Assembly: GCA_030544215.1 (NCBI GenBank)
Contig: JARZZO010000003.1
Span: forward strand, 36,150,379 to 36,214,378
Length of the DNA: 64,000 bases
Direction: 5' to 3'
Source of the DNA: Zantedeschia hybrid cultivar
Lineage: Eukaryota; Streptophyta; Magnoliopsida; Alismatales; Araceae
Shown here: piece by piece, positions 21,754 to 33,841 of the stretch
Position numbering within the stretch: position 1 is the first letter of the stretch
Layout of the letters: each line of letters opens with the position of its first letter
Notes under the pieces: generated by a model
The model's database searches: none
What the model saw: only the letters and a program-made list of their open reading frames with translations
Told to the model about the DNA's origin: nothing
Position numbers and translations under genes: made by a program

Positions 21754-23264
21754 TTTCCAGAAACTCCACCAACTGCACTGCATCATCGGCATATCCTGTT
21801 CACATAGAATAAACATAAATTAGCATATTATCATTAAAAAATCATTATATTTATTTATTTCATCTCGGTTTTGTCGAAAAACCGCTAATGCGCTATACTC
21901 CTTTAATCACATGAAATGACGATGTTTTTAAGTCAGAATTTGACGAAATTGGTACCATTGGACTTGGTACACAATTATCTATCATTTCATGCTATTTTGC
22001 AGATAAAAACATGAGTATGATGCATATGATTGCCCTTAAATGATCAATTTAACACTTTATCACACCCCCCAACTTACTCATTGCTAGTCCCTTAGCAATG
22101 CAAATAAGGAAAAGTTAGGACAAACAATGAATTATCATGCTTCATTTGTAGTATCTTTCACAATCAATTTAAGTGGTAGCCGATTGGTTAAGCTAAAAGT
22201 TTTCATATCCCACAATCTTTTGATTCACGACAGGTGATTATGCATGAAAATTGGCACGCTTAGAACTTGTTTCCGACCTTTCTGGTATATTCTTGCCTTT
22301 ACTACCCTTTAGATAAGACTACCTGGGGAGGAGAAGAGAATAAAAGATTTCCCGATCAGTCAGCGAGGACCGTTTTTCAGTTCCTGTCCCAACTCAGCAC
22401 TTTTTACGACTTGGTCATGTTTTTTGTACGATGGACTTTTTAGCGTGGCGGTTTCTTTCATTTCATTGTACTTTTGCTTTTGAGAGTGCGTACTTTTTGC
22501 CACTCTCTTTGAATTGTTTGAGGGGAGGTGCGTACTTTTTGCCATCTACCTTCCTTTAGCTCTTTTAACGCCTTCTATTGCCTTTAGTGTTTACAGCTGT
22601 CCATTTTAAATGGCCGCCTCTTTTAGAGTGCTGAGTGGGACAGTCCCCTATTACGAATCCTACACATTCCTTTCGTTCAACCCAAAAGAAAAAATTAGAA
22701 TAAGTAGTCTTATCCTTGAGGTTAATTCCAACAATTCTATACTTTCAAGATCTTTCATTTATTCTAAGTTGACGTATGTGTGTGAAAATCATCCTGCCGT
22801 GGATTTTTGTAAAGTGGGATATTTAAACTTTGAAGGTTCTTTAACCAATGTGACTAATAGAAAACTGATTTGTTTAAGATTTACTTAATGAAACATGATT
22901 TTCTGCAATTTTCATAGGATGTGAAAAGAAGTTTTTTGAAAGAAGTTTGAAAATTTTTGACCATTTTTCAGTGAAAGATATCAGTTTTCTTCAAAAGATC
23001 TTCAATAAATGCATATCAAATTGATTGTCCCACCCCCCAACTTGATTGACATTGTCCTCAATGGCATAAAAGATATGGAAAACATGTCTGCCAGAAGAGA
23101 ATTGTGAAGGAGAGAAACAACTTGTGATGAAGAGGATGCGACATACCCAGGGCGACTGCTGCTCAGGGACCTAAAAGGAAAAGAAATACAAAAACTGAAG
23201 TAAAATATTGGGTTGCCTCCCAACAAGCGCTAAGTTTATCGTCTTCAGCCAGACGGAAGTTCAG
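21754..23264 (-). other. Athila 3' untranslated region, no env
   Basis: 1.5 kb between integrase and the polypurine tract has no ORF longer than about 90 aa and no env-like gene, which some Athila elements carry here. Two identical 13-mers AAGTTGGGGGGTG (minus strand) lie at 22063-22075 and 23031-23043. Confidence 0.7.
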
Positions 23265-24398
23265 TTATTGTGGATCACTTAGTTCTATGGATTCAGGTGG
23301 TGTATTTTGAAGATTTTCAATGAATGGTTTCAACCGTTGACCATTAACTGTAAAAGTGTTCCCACTCTTGGGATTCAGAATTTTAACTGCTCCATGATCG
23401 AAGGCTTTAACGACCACGAATGGTCCATCCCATCTGGATTTCAGTTTTCTAGGAAATAGGCGAAGCCTAGAGTTAAATAGCCAAACTTTCTGATTTGGAA
23501 GAAAGGATTTTCTCACAATATGTTTATCATGAAAAGCTTTAGTTTTGGCTTTATAAATCTTTGAATTTTCATAGACCTCGTTGCGCAACTCTTCTAGCTC
23601 ACTCAATTGTAAGGTTTGGTTGGCACCGGCTTGGGCTAGGTCTAGATTGACTTGTTTAATGGCCCAATAAGCCCTATGTTCCAATTCCACCGGAAGGTGG
23701 CACGCTTTTCCAAAAACCAGGCGATAAGGAGACATGCCAATAGGAGTTTTGTAAGCAGTCCGATAGGCCCATAATGCATCATCCAATATTTCAGACCAAT
23801 CTTTTCGATCGGGTCTAACGGACTTTTGCAGAATATTCTTGATCTTTCTATTGGAAACTTCCACTTGGCTACTGGTTTGGGGATGATAAGGGGTAGCTAC
23901 TTTGTGATTAATCCCATATTTCTTAAGCAAAACTCGAAACTGGTAATTCGTGAAATGCGTTCCCCCATCACTTATGATAGCTTTAGGCCACCCGAACCGA
24001 GAAAAGATATTCTTCTGAACGAATTTAATGACCACTTTATGATCATTGGTCCGGGTGGCTACTGCTTCAATCCACTTAGAGACATAATCCACCGCTACCA
24101 GAATATATGTATGTCCAAAAGAGGGTGGAAAAGGTCCCATAAAGTCAATTCCCCAAACATCAAAAACTTCAACCACCAAGATTGGGTTGGGTGGCATCAT
24201 ATCCCTTTTCGCCATATTTCCTACAACCTGACATCGGAGGCAAGTTTTGCTGAACTCATGGACATCTTTGAAAAGTGTGGGCCAGTAAAAACCACTTTGC
24301 AGAACCTTGGCTACAGTTTTCTTTCCTGAGAAATGGCCCCCACAAGTCAGATTATGGCAGAAGTTGAGAACACTCTGTTGTTCTTCTTCAGGAACACA
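23265..24398 (-). pseudogene. Athila integrase
   Basis: The domains follow in order. A zinc-binding region has FCHN, GGHFSGKKT and CLRCQ (24220-24390). The DDE core has FDVWGIDFMGPFP (first Asp), ISDGGTHFTN (second Asp) and the Glu block in YHPQTSSQVEVSNRKIK. A C-terminal GPF-like segment reads SRWDGPFVVVKAFDHGAVKI. The core from 24215 to 23265 is open (316 aa). It is separated from RNase H by a TGA at 24399-24401, where a CGA codon (Arg) is expected. All catalytic residues remain visible. Confidence 0.88.
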
Positions 24399-26003
24399 TC
24401 ACCTAATGATTTGATCAGGACAGAATTTGAATAATTCAGGATCCTCCCAGAAATAATACTTTTCTTGGGAAAAGAATTTGTCCTTCTCACTTTTAGTCCA
24501 TCCTTCCGGAAGATGATTAGTTACCTTGTAATTGACAATATGAGCATACCAAGGTGCAACAATGTGAGAAATGGCTAGAAGATGCTCATCAGGAAAGGAA
24601 TCAGTGATTGGTGTACTTTTGGAGATCAGAATTCGGGATAGGTGGTCAGCTACCACATTCTCAGAACCCTTCTTATCCCGAATTTTCAAATCAAATTCCT
24701 GAAAGAGTAAGATCCATCTAATAAGTCTAGGCTTTTCATCCTTCTTGGTCAACAGGTATTTCAGAGCTGAGTGATCAGAATAGATTATGACTTTTGCCCC
24801 TAAAAGATAAGATCTAAATTTTTCTAGGACAAAGACCACAGCTAATAATTCCTTTTCTGTAGTGGTATAATTCATTTGAGCATCTGGAAGGGTGTGACTT
24901 GCATAGTATATCGCCACGGGACACTTGTTGATTCTTTGTCCCAAAACTGCACCGATAGCATAATCAGAGGCATCGCACATGATTTCGAAGGGTAAAGACC
25001 AATCTGGAGATTGAAGAATCGGGGCTTTGATCAAAGATTCCTTCAGAGAATTAAATGCCTTGATGCAAGATTCATCCATTTGGAAAGGGACATCCTTAGC
25101 TAAGAGAAGAGTTAAAGGCCGGGCAATTTGAGAGAAATTGTGGATAAACCGGTGATAGAAACCGGCATGGCCAAAGAATGAACGGATCTATCTGACCGAG
25201 GTAGGAGGAGGAAGATTGGATATGAGATCGATCTTAGCTTTATCTACCTCTATCCCTCTTTCAGACACAATGTGGCCTAGAACAATGCCCTCTCGAACCA
25301 TAAAATGACTCTTTTCCCAGCTAAGTATCAGATTGGTGTCTATGCATCTTGCTAGTACATGTTTAAGATTTTCCAAGCAATTTTCAAAAGAATCCCCGAA
25401 GATTGAGAAATCATCTATGAAAACTTCGAGGAATTCTCCCACCATATTGGAGAATATAGCCATCATGCACCGTTGAAATGTGGCTGGTGCGTTGCATAAT
25501 CCAAATGGCATCCTCCTAAAAGCAAACGTGCCATAAGGGCACGTAAAGGTAGTCTTTTCTTGATCTTCCGGGTAAATAGCCACTTGATTGTACCCGGAGT
25601 ACCCATCTAAGAAGCAAAAGTACTTCTGGCCCGATAACTTTTCCATAATCTGATCCATGAATGGGAGTGGAAAGTGATCCTTCTTAGTCATGAGATTCAG
25701 CTTTTGGTAATCAATGCACACTCTCCATCCCGTGGTGAGCCTAGTGGGTACCTCTTCTCCATGATCATTCTTGATAACTATTAATCCAGATTTCTTGGGT
25801 ACCACTTGGGTTGGGCTGACCCATTTACTATTCGATATGGGGTAAATGATACCCGCATCCAGCCATTTCACAACTTCCTTCTTCACCACTTCTTTCATAT
25901 TGGGATTAAGCCGCCTTTGCATCTCCCGACTGGTCTTAGAATTCTCTTCCATATAGATATAATGCATGCAAATGGACGGGCTAATTCCCTTTAAAACGGC
26001 CAC
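24399..26003 (-). pseudogene. Athila reverse transcriptase and RNase H
   Basis: RT has VPKKSGL, WRVCIDYQKLN, FCFLDGYSGYNQ, FAFRRMPFGLCNAPATFQ and the catalytic FIDD in EVFIDDFSIFG. RNase H follows with MCDASDYAIGAVLGQR, TTTEKELLAVV, IYSDHSALKYL and VVADHLSRI. A TAG at 25188-25190 sits between VR and IRSFFGHAGFY, where related elements have a Gln or Glu codon. The frame continues on both sides without an indel. Confidence 0.88.
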
Positions 26004-26048
26004 CGACCATCCAATGGGACCCTTATGGTCTTTGAGGACCTCGGTTAA

Positions 26049-26729
26049 TTAGGCCTCCTGCGGCGATGTGAGATTTGCCGCAATGATGACCGGGAGAGTT
26101 TGGTCCGGGCCCAAAAAGCTATACTTGAGAGATTCAGATAATGGTTTGAGTTCAAGCTCAGGAGGGTCCTCTGAGGATGGCAAGGCGGGCTCAGATTGTA
26201 AGGCTGGTAAAGGTTCGACCTTGGGCCAAAATGTTAATGGGCCGGGAGAGTCCTTTAAAGTGTTGACTTCCTCCAAAAGGTCATATGTGGACATCTCATT
26301 TTCTTCAACCAGATTATCCAAGATATCAATAGTATGGCATTCTTCTTCATGATCTGGGTATTGAGATGCTTTGAAGACATTAATCTTGACCTTTTGACCT
26401 CCAAATGAAATGTCCATTATGCCAGTTTCATAATTTATATTAGCTTTGGCAGTGACTAAGAATGGACGACCTAGGATGATCGGAGTGTGAATGAGTTCCT
26501 CAGGTAATGCCATATCCATAATAAGAAAGTCCACGGGAAAATAACAATCATGAACCTTCACAATAACATCCTCAATTAATCCCCGTGGAGTCTTCACAGA
26601 CCTATCAGCCAACTGCAAGATGATGAGTGTGGGCTTTAATTCCCCGATATCAAATTTCTCATAAATGGCTGTTGGCAAGAGGTTCACACTAGCACCTAAA
26701 TCCAATAAAGCTCTATCAAATGTAACTCA
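26049..26729 (-). pseudogene. Athila protease
   Basis: The aspartic protease core lies at the N-terminus as LDLGASVNLLPTAIYEKF, where Athila elements typically have D-L-G-A-S. IILGRPFLVTAKANINYETG follows, then an acidic linker toward RT. It is bounded by a TGA at 26727-26729 and a TAA at 26049-26051, both in the otherwise continuous gag-pol frame. Confidence 0.85.
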
Positions 26730-28856
26730 ACCTAAGTCACATGAGATCAACGGTGCTTTAGGATCCTTTAGCTTCTTGGGTAGGTGATTCATCACAATCG
26801 CACTAACATCTTCCGAAAGCCGAACCTTTTCGAGTGCCATTTTAGATTCTCTTCGTGGAGTACATAATTCCTTGAGGAACTTAGCATAAGCTGGCACATG
26901 CTTGATGGCATCGAGGAGTGGAATATTAATATGGACTTGTTTGAATAAATCCAACAGCTCCTCATTTTGGGCCAGTTTCTTCCTGGCATTGGGCTTAGCT
27001 AACAAGGCATTTGGAAATGGCACCCTAGGTTGATAAGAACTTGGGCCTTCATCTATCTTCCCTTTTCCTTTCGGGTCTTCCTCCAACTTTTCCATGTTGG
27101 GTTTAGCCTCACTCTCACTTTCAATTTCATGAGGCCCATCAGTGGAACCCTTGGCTAACTCTCGATTTGTATGTGGGTTTTCTAGACTTTTCCCACTCCT
27201 AAGGGCTGAAATGGCTTTAGCATTCTCAAATTGCGGCCCTTTAGGTTGTGGTAATGGGCCAGGCTGAGGTAAAAGGCCCGATTGCTGTGGAAAGCCCGGA
27301 GGTTGATTCCTTGGATTGGCAATGGGTTGACTAGGAAGTTGACCCACTTCTCTTCTCATCGTAGCCTCAGCTAGTTGGCCCATTTGAATTTCCAACTTAG
27401 CAATGGATTGTTGCTAGGTCAAAATCAGTTGTTGGAGTTGAGTGAATTTCTCATCAAAGTTGGGCTGAGGAGGTTGTTGGTAAGTGGGTGGAGGATGGTA
27501 TTGGGTTGGCTGTCCTGATTGGAATGAGTGGTAGTGGGCCGGTTGACCTGATTGGAATGATTGATAATGGGCCGATTGAGAGAATTGGGCCTGAGATCCC
27601 CTAGCCTGAACATTTCCATAGAAAGTAGATTGATGTTGAAATGAATTATATGGCTTTTTGGCTTGATGCATGGGAGGATTGGACATTGGTAGTGGGGCCT
27701 GCTGATTCTTCCAAGAGAAATTAGGGTGGTTTCTCCAGCCAGGATTGTAAGTATTTGAGAATGGATCATTATTGGGCCTGGAGAATCCCTGGGCAGCCTG
27801 AACTTGTTCTTGAATGAATGGTGGAAGTTGGGCCGCAGTTGGGCGTTCATTCACTTGATGGGTTGGACTTGCGCATAAGGCACAAATGTCATGATTAGCA
27901 GAAGATGGGCCTTCATATGGACTAGATTGTGTTGGGTAAGTAGGCTCTTGCTTGTTTAAGGCCAAGAGTTGGTCTAGTTTCTGGGCCAAGATGTCTACCT
28001 TATCGAATTTCTGATTAATCAGATTTATGTCCATTCTGGATTCGGGCTCTCCACGGGCCTTGAGTTCGTACATTCCAGTCCGTTTAGATGGCCCAACGGA
28101 CCTCTCATAAGATGATAATGAGGTATGATTGATGGAATTTTCACTTAACATCTCAAAAAGATTATAGGCCTCATCTTCATTTTTCATCATAAATGCCCCT
28201 CCACATGAGGCATTCACCATCTGTCTGAACTGTTCAGACAATCCTTCATAGAATGCTTGGACAATTTGCCATTTTGAAAGCCCATGATGAGGGCATTTCC
28301 TAAGCAATTCTTTCAGTCTTTCCCAAGATTCATGGATCAATTCTCCGGGAGTTTGGGTAAAACTCGTGATGGCCCTTCTTATGGTATTGGTCCGCCCTAT
28401 GGGATAGAACTACTTGAGAAATTCTTTCTGCATTTCTTCCCATGTCCTAATGGGCCTTCCTATAGTTCCCAACCAATATTTAGCCTTATCCTTTAATGAA
28501 AAGAGAAAGAAGGTCAATTTAAGGCCATCATCGGTGAAATTCTGGATCTTCACCGTGGAACAGATTTCTAGAAATTCATCCAGATGCTTATAAGGATCTT
28601 CATTAGTATTCCCATAAAAGGATGGGAGCATCTGAATGGTGCTAGATTTAATTTCATATTGATTGGCTGTATTCTGAGGAAGATGAATACAGGATGAAGG
28701 TTGATATCGATTTGGAATGAAATAGTCCTTCATTTGCTTTAGTGGGTCCTAATTATCAGCCATTTGATCTTGTGGTGGATTTCTTTGATGTAGGATTCTT
28801 TCTATTTCAGCAAATGGTCCTAGAAGGTTAGGGTTTTGAGATCTCCTACCTTGCAT
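26730..28856 (-). pseudogene. Athila Gag
   Basis: The ATG at 28856 starts M-Q-G-R-R-S-Q-N. The retrotransposon-gag domain follows (GNTNEDPYKHLDEFLEIC, FFLFSLKDKAKYWLG, HESWERLKELLRKCPHHGL, QAFYEGLS), then a Gln/Pro-rich tail and a basic region. In-frame TAG codons occur at 28749-28751, 28410-28412 and 27414-27416. At the last two a CAG codon is expected from context (F-L-K-Q-F and L-T-Q-Q-Q). No frameshift is visible over 2.1 kb. Confidence 0.85.
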
Positions 28857-29796
28857 ACACTAGGACTGAGAGAGAGATGATGAATTTGAATTTTGTTTTC
28901 TATTTCTTGTTTTTTTTTTTTTTTAAATGCAAACAATTTTTTGGCAAACAAATTATCCTAATGATCTAATGTTAACCTAGACTCTCTATGTGAATTTTCT
29001 TACAAGGTGAATGGAGTCCACCTCAAGTCACAACCACAATCAATCAACGGCCAGGTAAGAGGTGGGGTAGTGGGAGGCTTCCCCCTACTTTCGTAGGGAC
29101 CTAATTAGAGAACAACTTTCTCGCTTAGACGTTTGCCTTTTTAACCTCTAGCCTAGACACTGTTGTCAAAAATGGAGGCAACCCGAAATTTAAACCACCC
29201 ACGGTGTAAACCCTAGATTCTCTTTCGACTTGCTTTTAATTGGATTGAGAAATGCCAATGCAAGGAAGGTGATTTGTGGGCTAAGGAAGGGTGATCCAAG
29301 CCCTACCTTATGTGGTTAAAGTTGTTGCCCTTAAAGTCTTTTTGAATGCAATACAAGGCAATAAGCAAATCAATGCAGGGTGTGTTGATGCAATCATGAA
29401 TGACTTGCTAAAATTGAAACACGTACCTTTCCCCCGCAATCGTCAACAATTTATGGAAATAACTGCGAAAGAAAACTAGCTCATGCTTTCCTAGAATGAT
29501 GAATGCATAGCATGGAAGGTTTCTAATCTTGGAAATGCAGATTTTTAAATTTGGATGTTCTTCTTTTGTTTCTTTTTTTTTTTAGTTAATGGAAACCTAT
29601 CTAAACTAGAAACTACAAAAATGAAAACTAACTAAAGTAAGGAAATTGAAACATAGAAAGTTGGAACACACTTACCATAATTTCGCTTTCCTTTTTCTTT
29701 TCTTTTTTTTATTTTTTCAATATACCTGCAAAAAAAATAAGATTAGCTAAAGATTAATTACACTAAATCCAAGATAATCAAAATTAAAAATCTAAC
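28857..29796 (-). other. Athila leader
   Basis: This is AT-rich untranslated sequence between gag and the primer site, with several T10-T15 runs on the plus strand (about 28910, 29570, 29700). No gene is seen. Confidence 0.7.
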
Positions 29797-29815
29797 TCCC
29801 CGGCAACTGCGCCAA
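29797..29815 (-). other. Primer binding site of Athila element (tRNA-Asp type)
   Basis: The minus strand reads TTGGCGCAGTTGCCGGGGA, close to the tRNA-Asp complement used by Athila elements. It lies five bases inside the 5' LTR. Confidence 0.85.
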
Positions 29816-29819
29816 AAAT

Positions 29820-30290
29820 TGATCGTTCCGAATTGTGTGTCGTTAACCACTCATAAGAACGTTCAATCTAAATTTATTCGGCTCATGTAAATTCGATTTT
29901 GAAAATTAATAATGGTGAGTCCGAGTCGATCCACATGGAGTTAAATTTTTAATTTGGAAAACTTTAGATTTTAATTATTTTAAAAGTTGAGAATTCGAAT
30001 TGATTAATTACCTAATTATATTAAAGTAAAGTTACAAATTTAACTAATCTAATTTTTAAAAGCACAAATACAACCACATTCAAAATTGAGAAGAGAGAGA
30101 GATTAACAAAAGATTGCGACAATACAATAACTTCTATATTGAACTAATCAAATTTTATGCAACAAGAAATAAATAAATAATAGGGCAAGTTTAAGCAGTG
30201 GGTGTTTCAATCTTCAAGTGCGCTGGAGTGCGGCGGCTTCAAGCTAGTGGAGGTGCAGTGAACAGCTGCTGGCCGGGTGGTGGATGCTGT
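29820..30290 (-). repeat. Truncated 5' LTR of Athila element
   Basis: It matches 20269-20800 apart from a deletion of about 60 bp in the AT-rich part. After ggatgctgtg it switches abruptly to Tekay LTR sequence. About 940 bp of this LTR are missing. Confidence 0.9.
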
Positions 30291-31343
30291 GCGATTCAAG
30301 ATAGAATCACATTAATTCATGCTATTAATATATGTTTACACTGTTAGATAGTTCAATCAAATGCATGCTTTAAATATACTCGATGATGATGGATTCCATG
30401 TGACCGGATTGTACTATGTTGTGTTTCGTGCGACTGCAGACTTCTTACGTGACAGGATCGCACTGTGCTGTGGTTTGTGCGACTGTGGACCTAGAGTGAC
30501 AGTTGTAGCACTTGACACCCTGTGTCTGTGTGGGTGGGACACAGCGTCTGTGGGAGCAGTGGCGGGGTGACGCCTAGTAAGAGAGGGTCACCTGGTGAAC
30601 CTCGGGGTTAGCTAGTACCGGTGTAGGAGTGGTACCTGTGGAGTGTCACTCGTGCTGAGAGAAGGAGTAACCACTTGAGCCAGTTGGGCCAGAGTAGCTA
30701 GCGTGCTATCCGAAGGGTTACTGTTTGGTCTCAGCGGGTCGGTGTTTCCCACGTTTGGTTGTGTGGTTGACGTGTTTTGACGAGATGCTGGTGGTAGGCT
30801 CCCTGGTAGAATGGTTTCTGAGATATGCATGTTACATTCCGAACGCGTGTGGTTTATGTCGAGAATTAGGAGTAGTAATTACTGCTTTATTGCTTACTTT
30901 ACCTTTATCTGTGTTACTGCACTTGTGGGTGCGTGAGTGGGTGGTGGGGATCGAAGGATCCCTACTCAGTCTTTTTGTTGAGACTCACCCCTGCGGTTTT
31001 CAGGTGAGGGTTTCAGGTAGGCTTAGCGAGGAGAGTGCTGCTTTGGGTTCGCGCCAGCAGCCGTTGTTCCGGGGTATGCCCCGATGTAGTTGTTATTTTA
31101 CTTTCTGGCATGTACGCTTAATTATTTCTTTTCAGTTGGAATATGTAATTATTTGCTGTGTCGAGTCGCATTGTAATAACTTTTAATTCTTGCACTTCCT
31201 TTTTAATTCAATGCGATGTGAATGTTTAGCATAGTTAATTATTTATTTTCCAGACTTATCTAGATCCTGGTTTGGCTCCAAATTAATGATTCGGTACCCA
31301 TTTAGTAATTGGATCCCCGATTATAGGGTGGTGGGTCGTTACA
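30291..31343 (+). repeat. Truncated 5' LTR of Tekay-A
   Basis: It corresponds to the last 1.05 kb of the Tekay-B LTR, ending GGTGGGTCGTTACA. It starts in the right arm of a palindrome (gcgattcaag), where the Athila LTR is joined. Confidence 0.9.
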
Positions 31344-31345
31344 AT

Positions 31346-31357
31346 TGGTATCAGAGC
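31346..31357 (+). other. Primer binding site of Tekay-A (tRNA-iMet)
   Basis: TGGTATCAGAGC lies two bases after the LTR. Confidence 0.9.
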
Positions 31358-31501
31358 ATTCGGTCTGGCAAATAAATGAATAACTAGGTTAAATATTGTA
31401 ATTCCGGCAAATAATTACATTATCCCGTACAGGCACGGCGGTAGCGTAGGTTTTAAGATTCTAATTAGAACTTTTTGATTTGTGTGATTGTAGGTGATTA
31501 G

Positions 31502-32246
31502 ATGGCTCCTAGGAAGAGGATGCCAGTTATTAGAGAGCGGGGAGATGTCCCTAGTGGATCTGAGGCCGGTAGGCCGAGTGTGGAGCATTTCATGGAGGTT
31601 ATGATGGACACGATGGCTAGATATCAGACCCGAGACCCTAGTGAGAGTTCCAGTGCTCGGGGAGGGTCTTCGGCTACCCTGGAGAAATTCTTGAAGCTGA
31701 GGCCGCCTCATTTCACCGGTCGTCCCGACCCTGATGAGGCTATTCATTGGTTGAGGGAGATGGAGAAGATTTTTGACACTATGGATTGTGAGGCTATGAT
31801 GGACACGATGGTTAGATACCAGACCCGAGACCCTAGTCAGAGTTCCACTGCTCGGGGAGGGTCTTCGGCTACCCTGGAGAAATTCTTGAAGCTGAGGCCA
31901 CCTCATTTCACCGGTCGTCCCGACCCTGATGAGGCTATTCATTGGTTGAGGGAGATGGAGAAGATTTTTGACACTATGGATTGTGCGGCGGTTGAGAGGA
32001 CTCCGTTGGCTACCTTTATGTTGAAGGATGATGCCTACGACTGGTGGACCACTTTGAAGAGTTTGTCTTATGTAGAGAGGAGCCTCAGGGAAATTCCATG
32101 GGAGACTTTTGTGAAGGAATTCAATGCACAGTGTTTCCCTAGGCATGTTTAGAGGGCCAAGGAGAGGGAATTTAAGGAGCTGACCCAAGGAAGCATGACA
32201 GTGCTTGAGTACCAGACGAAGTTTGTTTTACTTGGGAGGTTTGTGC
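31502..32246 (+). pseudogene. Tekay-A Gag, N-terminal part
   Basis: The start M-A-P-R-K-R-M-P-V is identical to Tekay-B Gag. The retrotransposon-gag domain (FLKLRPPHFTGRPDPDEAIHWL, PLATFMLKDDAYDWW) is present twice in part, because of a 195-bp in-frame duplication. The frame stops at a TAG at 32150-32152, where Tekay-B has a CAG codon (H-V-Q-R-A-K). About 95 bp later the solo copia LTR interrupts the gene. Confidence 0.88.
31601..31990 (+). repeat. 195-bp in-frame tandem duplication in Tekay-A gag
   Basis: Copies 31601-31795 and 31796-31990 each begin atgatggacacgatgg and differ at a few bases. The unit is exactly 65 codons and covers the start of the capsid domain. Tekay-B has one copy. Confidence 0.93.
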
Positions 32247-32251
32247 CATTT

Positions 32252-33836
32252 TGTAAGGAATCGCCATGAACGCAGCGGAAATAAAAAATGATTCCATTGT
32301 ATCGGTTGCTGGGGTCGTAAAACGGACATTAAAACTAACGCGGGAAGAACAGTTCTTCACCTTTGCGGGGTTTCGAATCTCCCGTGGATGATGCCGACTC
32401 GGTAATCGCGCACGCGCACGATCTCTAGAGGTATCCACACGAGTTCCCGCAGCAGACGTGATTTCCTCCTCGACTTGAGTGCTCCGACCAGATCTTAGAT
32501 CCACCATGCGCGGAGAGAGACAGATCCACTCCAAGAGAGAGAGAAGGAGAGAGAGAGAGGAGAGAGAGAATCTGGAGAGTAAAATTCGTCCAACTTACTT
32601 TTTACTACTCCCCTTTGGCCCTCCTTATATAGAAATAAGGATAAGCACAAGAGTTAATCCTCATGATTATCCAAGAGTTTGGCCTTGGATAATTCTCCAT
32701 TAAATCTTCATGTTTATCCTGCAGCTTTTCACAAAAACCCAGATAAGCATGAAATTTAACATCTCTCACTGTCTGACGAGAACTCTTATGTGTGTGACCC
32801 TCTACGCCCATATATCAGTCCGGTTGCAGGCCCATTAAACTTAGAACTATTTCTTGAGTTTAATATTTATTAATTAACATTTAAACATCATATGTTAAAT
32901 GATTAATTTAATAAACAAGTGAATTATCATCTGATTATCAAATCACTTGGCCTTCTGATCATGAACAGCACCAAACACTACCTCATGATCCCAGAAGATA
33001 TAAGGGATACTGTTCCCTTCAATTGAACCTTTCCGTCTGCCGATACCACAGATATAATCCTTCACTCATTCAATGTCCCAATAACGCAAGGGTATGGTTT
33101 TATAGTCAAACCCTCTATCGCATTATCCAGATGGATTCTAGTACACAGTTAATATCTAGAAAGACATCTCTTTCATTTGACCATGGCCAGGGATTTTTGT
33201 GTACACATCCATAGGACATTCTCTCTCCAGTCTTATACCAAGAGTGAGTGATTTCTTGTTGTTCACTCAATTACCTTCGGAAGCTTTCCACTGTATCTGA
33301 AAGACCGATTATGGTGGACTTAATGGTTAAAGTCCACGAGTTAGAGAATCAAGATACAATGGTCCACAAACAAGGTATCATTGGTGACTCAGGTCAAAGG
33401 ACCAACTGTGCTACTGCAACGATTGAATTCCCTGGTTGACTAATAGGTATAATTACCATCCAGGAATTCTTATTTGGGTCTGTTCAGTGAACTCATTCTC
33501 TAATGAGCACCCACTTGTTTGTCTTAGTGTCACCACACGAGTGAATGTGAGATCATTCAACCTCATCATATGATCAGACATAACTTGTGTCGATCTTATC
33601 GGATATTTAATGTCCATATCAAATATCCTATGATCGAGAACTATTTAAGACAATTGCCTTAGGATATTGATCTCACTATCATGATCTCATCATGATTCGA
33701 TATCCCATACAATTGTCTATGGACCTTCATTACGATAGTCGTTTGCGAGAACTATTAAATGAAGAAATAATTGCCTTTATTAATAATCTGAACTAGAATG
33801 TACAATGATTGGCTTTAAGGCCACCCAATTCTAACA
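32252..33836 (-). repeat. Solo copia LTR inside Tekay-A gag
   Basis: TGTAAGGAATCGCC ... AATTCTAACA, 1585 bp, flanked by cattt (32247-32251) and ctttt (33837-33841), a 5-bp duplication with one mismatch. It is alignable with 1-893 and 10922-12494. No internal copia sequence is present. A TATA-like ctatataagg lies on the minus strand at 32623-32632. Confidence 0.9.
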
Positions 33837-33841
33837 CTTTT

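Larger units (their letters stand above)
20269..30290 (-). mobile_element. Athila-type Ty3/gypsy element
   Basis: A 1469-bp 3' LTR (20269-21737), a gag-pol frame (28856 to 23265), a tRNA-Asp-type primer site and a truncated 5' LTR (29820-30290) define it on the minus strand. The protein blocks CDASDYAIGAVLGQR, NYTTTEKELLAVVF and LDLGASVNLLP are characteristic of the Athila lineage. The left insertion site is in the copia-2 integrase, with catac (20264-20268) next to the LTR. The right end was deleted and fused to Tekay-A, so the second target copy is gone. Gag-pol is one frame with seven stops. Confidence 0.92.

Noticed and set aside
21754..23264. An env-like gene in the Athila element
   Set aside because: No frame over about 90 aa and no membrane-protein pattern was seen.
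32252..32266. Homology between the copia LTR start (TGTAAGGAATCG) and the Tekay LTR start (TGTAAGGATCG)
   Set aside because: Similarity ends after about a dozen bases and the rest is unrelated, so it is probably chance around the TG end.
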